Source: Anaerolineales bacterium (GTDB lineage: Bacteria > Chloroflexota > Anaerolineae > Anaerolineales > Villigracilaceae). Taken from it: a stretch of DNA of 64,000 bases. Positions 62,093 through 64,000 of the stretch are shown one piece after another. Positions within the stretch are counted from its first letter, which is position 1, and every line of letters starts with the position of its first letter. Position numbers and translations under genes: made by a program. A model generated the notes under the pieces. That model was not told the DNA's origin. It saw nothing but the letters and a program-made list of their open reading frames with translations, and ran no database searches. Location of the stretch: positions 37,824-101,823 of the forward strand of contig JAFGMV010000015.1 in the NCBI GenBank assembly GCA_016927315.1, written 5' to 3'.

Positions 62093-62551
62093 GTGAACGA
62101 AACAGTAAAAAACGTCTCAAAAAACCGTAAAGCCCGTTTCGATTACTACCTGGAAGAGCTTTATGAAGCCGGTCTGGAGTTGAAAGGCTCCGAGATCAAG
62201 TCGATCCGCGCCGGCCAGATGAGCCTGGCCGAATCCTACGTTAAGGTCGACGGAAACGAAGCCTGGCTGTTTGGGGCGCACATTGCCCCCTACGAGCAGG
62301 CCAGCCATTACAACCATGATCCGCTGCGCCCCCGCCGCCTGCTGCTGCATAAACGTGAAATCAGCCAGCTGTGGGATGCAGTCCGGAAAAAAGGCCTGAC
62401 CATTGTCCCCACCCGGGCATATCTCAAAAACGGACGCGCCAAGCTCGAAATCGCAATCGCCCGCGGTAAGAAACAGCACGATAAGCGCCAGGTGATCGCC
62501 CGGCGCGACATGGAACGGGAACTCAAGCGCCAGGAACGCGGCCGGGAATAG
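62093..62551 (+). CDS. smpB: SsrA-binding protein SmpB
   Basis: Binds tmRNA and is required for trans-translation, the rescue of stalled ribosomes; 152 residues. NRKARFDYYLEELYEAGLEL and LKGSEIKSIRAGQMSLAESY are the SmpB signature. The C-terminal tail GKKQHDKRQVIARRDMEREL matches the family. The GTG start is predicted to be at the transcript 5' end. A gene of unknown function follows after 3 bases, probably in the same transcript. The tmRNA gene (ssrA) is not in the window. Confidence 0.96.
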   Translation: MNETVKNVSKNRKARFDYYLEELYEAGLELKGSEIKSIRAGQMSLAESYVKVDGNEAWLFGAHIAPYEQASHYNHDPLRPRRLLLHKREISQLWDAVRKKGLTIVPTRAYLKNGRAKLEIAIARGKKQHDKRQVIARRDMERELKRQERGRE

Positions 62552-62554
62552 ACC

Positions 62555-63340
62555 ATGCGAGCTTCCACCATTGGCGGGGTTAACCTGCTGCCCGAAGACC
62601 AGAAAAGGGACATCTACACCCGGTTGATCCCGCAGGAACTGCTGGACCAGTTCAATATCCCGCCGTCATTTACGGATCCTGAAGGCCGCCCGCTGCTGGA
62701 ACTCCAGTGTACGGCGGGCAGCCCCGATGTGGCTATGTCGCTGTATCACCGGTACGGCTTCCCGGACCCGATCCTGTACGGGCACCTGACCGACACCCTG
62801 ACCGGGCAGACACACGTCCTGCTGTACATCCTCAATAACCCCGACTCGCCGCGCTTTGACGTCGACAGGCTGCCCGACGGCGCCAAGACCAGGTTCGGCA
62901 CCCGGCGCCGCAACCTGGAGGCCGAACAGGCCGCCCTGGAGGCCGGGCTGGCCCCCGGACAGGTGCGCAAAGGGTTGAGAATGCTGCCCAACGCCATCCC
63001 GGCCTTCGAAGAGTTCGTCCGCAGCCTGGGCGACGAAGTCTATTTTGTCGAGCCGCTCTACTATCACAACGCCGTAATCTTTGAACGCTACGGCTTTACC
63101 TACCAGGTGGGCCGGCGGCGGATGGAGCGTATCCAGGCCGGCTTTTTACCGGGCGGCGAGTTCCGCGCCCTGCTGGATGGATCGACCCCCTTCCGGATGC
63201 CTGAAGCCGCCGACAGCATCCGCCTGCGCTCCTGGGCTATCCACGATGGAATCTTCGGGGAGCCGTTCACAAACATTACCATGTACAAACATGTGGGGAA
63301 ATCAACCGGAATCAGCACCTGCGCCGGCTGCCGGTGGTAA
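62555..63340 (+). CDS. Conserved-looking protein of unknown function, coupled to smpB
   Basis: 261 residues. It opens MRASTIGGVNLLPEDQKRDI. A central YGHLTDTLTGQTHVLLYILN is followed by FVEPLYYHNAVIFERYGFTY, which loosely resembles the A-L-Y-x-x-x-G-F ending of GNAT acetyltransferases. The C-terminus has a CAGC pair and FTNITMYKHVG. It starts 3 bases after smpB. I do not recognise a known family with confidence. Function unassigned. Confidence 0.6.
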   Translation: MRASTIGGVNLLPEDQKRDIYTRLIPQELLDQFNIPPSFTDPEGRPLLELQCTAGSPDVAMSLYHRYGFPDPILYGHLTDTLTGQTHVLLYILNNPDSPRFDVDRLPDGAKTRFGTRRRNLEAEQAALEAGLAPGQVRKGLRMLPNAIPAFEEFVRSLGDEVYFVEPLYYHNAVIFERYGFTYQVGRRRMERIQAGFLPGGEFRALLDGSTPFRMPEAADSIRLRSWAIHDGIFGEPFTNITMYKHVGKSTGISTCAGCRW

Positions 63341-63350
63341 AGTTTCTACA

Positions 63351-63367
63351 GGCCTGGTAATCAGGCC
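63351..63367. other. Small palindrome between convergent genes
   Basis: GGCCTG / CAGGCC around GTAAT, extending loosely (CAGG...CCTG). It lies between the unknown gene and the PilZ gene. No T-run follows, so it is only a weak candidate terminator. Confidence 0.4.
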
Positions 63368-63378
63368 AGCCTGAACAA

Positions 63379-63753
63379 TCACTCATTGGAAAGATTGTAT
63401 TTATCGTGGTAGCGCCCCAGCAGCGCCTCGATGATCTTCTTGTGCGCCTCGGTTACCGCTGCAAATTCAAAACCGACCTGATACTCCTGTACGTTATCCC
63501 CTTCAATGCAGCGCGCAACCCTGGCCGGGATGACCATCTCTTTGTCCGTCGTGCCGGGAAGATCATCGGGAAGTTTGACCACCAGGGTAGTGTTGGTATT
63601 CACTTCCATCGGCCTTTCCCCCACCACCAGCATACCCCGCATACTCACATCGCCCAGGTACCCCAGCAGGGTATTCTCTTCTCGGGTATAGACCAGCGTA
63701 AAGGCCATCACCTTCTTGCGGCGTTCAGTCCTTCGATCACGATACTCTTCCAT
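63379..63753 (-). CDS. PilZ-domain protein, predicted c-di-GMP receptor
   Basis: 124 residues. ATG 63753 has GGGAG 9 bases upstream; an in-frame GTG at 63768 is less likely. The c-di-GMP motifs are an Arg-rich RRTERRKK near the N-terminus and DVSMRGMLVV (D-x-S-x-x-G type) about 25 residues later. The rest is the beta-barrel (VNTNTTLVVKLPDDLP, YQVGFEFAAVTEAHKKI). It could be the receptor for the GGDEF protein at 10.4 kb, or a general one. No other gene in its unit is visible in the window. Confidence 0.88.
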   Translation of the reverse strand: MEEYRDRRTERRKKVMAFTLVYTREENTLLGYLGDVSMRGMLVVGERPMEVNTNTTLVVKLPDDLPGTTDKEMVIPARVARCIEGDNVQEYQVGFEFAAVTEAHKKIIEALLGRYHDKYNLSNE

Positions 63754-63931
63754 GGCAAGCTCCCTCACTCACAATGACAGTCTCCTAACATACCATAATT
63801 ATACAGCTTCCGGGGGGCGATACCAGCCCAAAGCCGGCGATTTCTCCAGAATCCAGGACAGGGCTGCGCCAGTTTCCCCGGGCAGTCATCTGCAGAATAA
63901 CGATACATGTTTTCAAGAAAGTATAGGTTTC

Positions 63932-63994
63932 TTTTCAATTAACGGCGGTAAATTCTGAGTTTACCGCCGTTAATTTTCAATTTACCGCCGTAAA
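63932..63994. repeat. Three related palindromic TTTACCGCCGT sites
   Basis: TTAACGGCGGTAAA (63939-63952) is inverted as TTTACCGCCGTTAA (63960-63973), and TTTACCGCCGTAAA (63981-63994) follows. Each is itself a near-palindrome. TTTTCAATT precedes the first and third copies, 42 bases apart. It lies at the window edge about 180 bases upstream of the PilZ start. It could be an operator array or a repeat continuing beyond the window. Confidence 0.75.
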
Positions 63995-64000
63995 ATGGAA

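Noticed and set aside
63769..63931. A gene or RNA between the PilZ gene and the edge repeats
   Set aside because: About 160 bases with no convincing reading frame, start or structure.

Overview
The window looks like chromosomal DNA of a heterotrophic, sugar-fermenting member of the Chloroflexota, most likely class Anaerolineae. This is an inference from gene content. It contains a GTP-type PEP carboxykinase, a GlnRS beside a tRNA-Gln and a GluRS, an mre-mrdA-min-rodA cell-shape cluster, substrate-binding lipoproteins with Ala/Pro/Glu/Thr-rich linkers after the lipobox, and several xylan/xylose genes. No rRNA, transposase gene, prophage or CRISPR array was found. G+C at third codon positions looks clearly higher in the last third than in the first half.

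Layout. 1-4.1 kb: 5' portion of pckG (minus strand, cut by the window edge), a DUF4332-type gene split by a -1 frameshift exactly on an A AAA AAG heptamer, and rpmF-fabD (minus). 4.2-10.3 kb: a plus-strand run of a SpoIIE/PP2C-like phosphatase, a channel-like protein with an RCK domain but no canonical K+ filter, a small P-loop protein, an M1 peptidase lipoprotein, then secD-secF. 10.4-16 kb: a PAS-PAS-GGDEF protein, tRNA-Gln(CUG) with a partial duplicate beside it, glnS and gltX. 16-23.6 kb (minus): mreB-mreC-mreD-mrdA, then minC-minD-minE-rodA. 24.2-34.6 kb: degV; udk-cyclophilin-two VTT proteins-M20 peptidase-sensor kinase-response regulator; a CBS-ACT protein; rluB-like; aldo/keto reductase.

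34.7-59.6 kb is a pentose and hemicellulose region. A LacI regulator with two operator copies precedes a CUT1 ABC importer (binding protein and two permeases, no ATPase) and a PA14-containing GH3 glycosidase. A ROK regulator precedes a xylFGH-type importer. A second ROK regulator precedes xylA-xylB-aldose-epimerase-like. A DtxR-family regulator with a long palindromic operator is joined to a ZIP metal transporter. A patatin-like gene, a PII-like protein coupled to a CaCA cation exchanger, and a GH43 glycosidase follow. The pathway reads as extracellular xylo-oligosaccharide uptake, hydrolysis by GH3/GH43, xylose uptake, isomerisation and phosphorylation.

59.6-64 kb: a nested pair of MITE-like elements, mgsA, an MFS transporter, smpB with a coupled unknown gene, a PilZ protein, and a set of related palindromes at the right edge. 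The observations most worth following are the frameshift heptamer in the DUF4332 gene, the nested MITE-like insertion with an exact 9-bp target duplication, a 93-bp dispersed repeat, a recurrent -10/start-codon spacing that predicts leaderless mRNAs, and the filter-less RCK channel protein.
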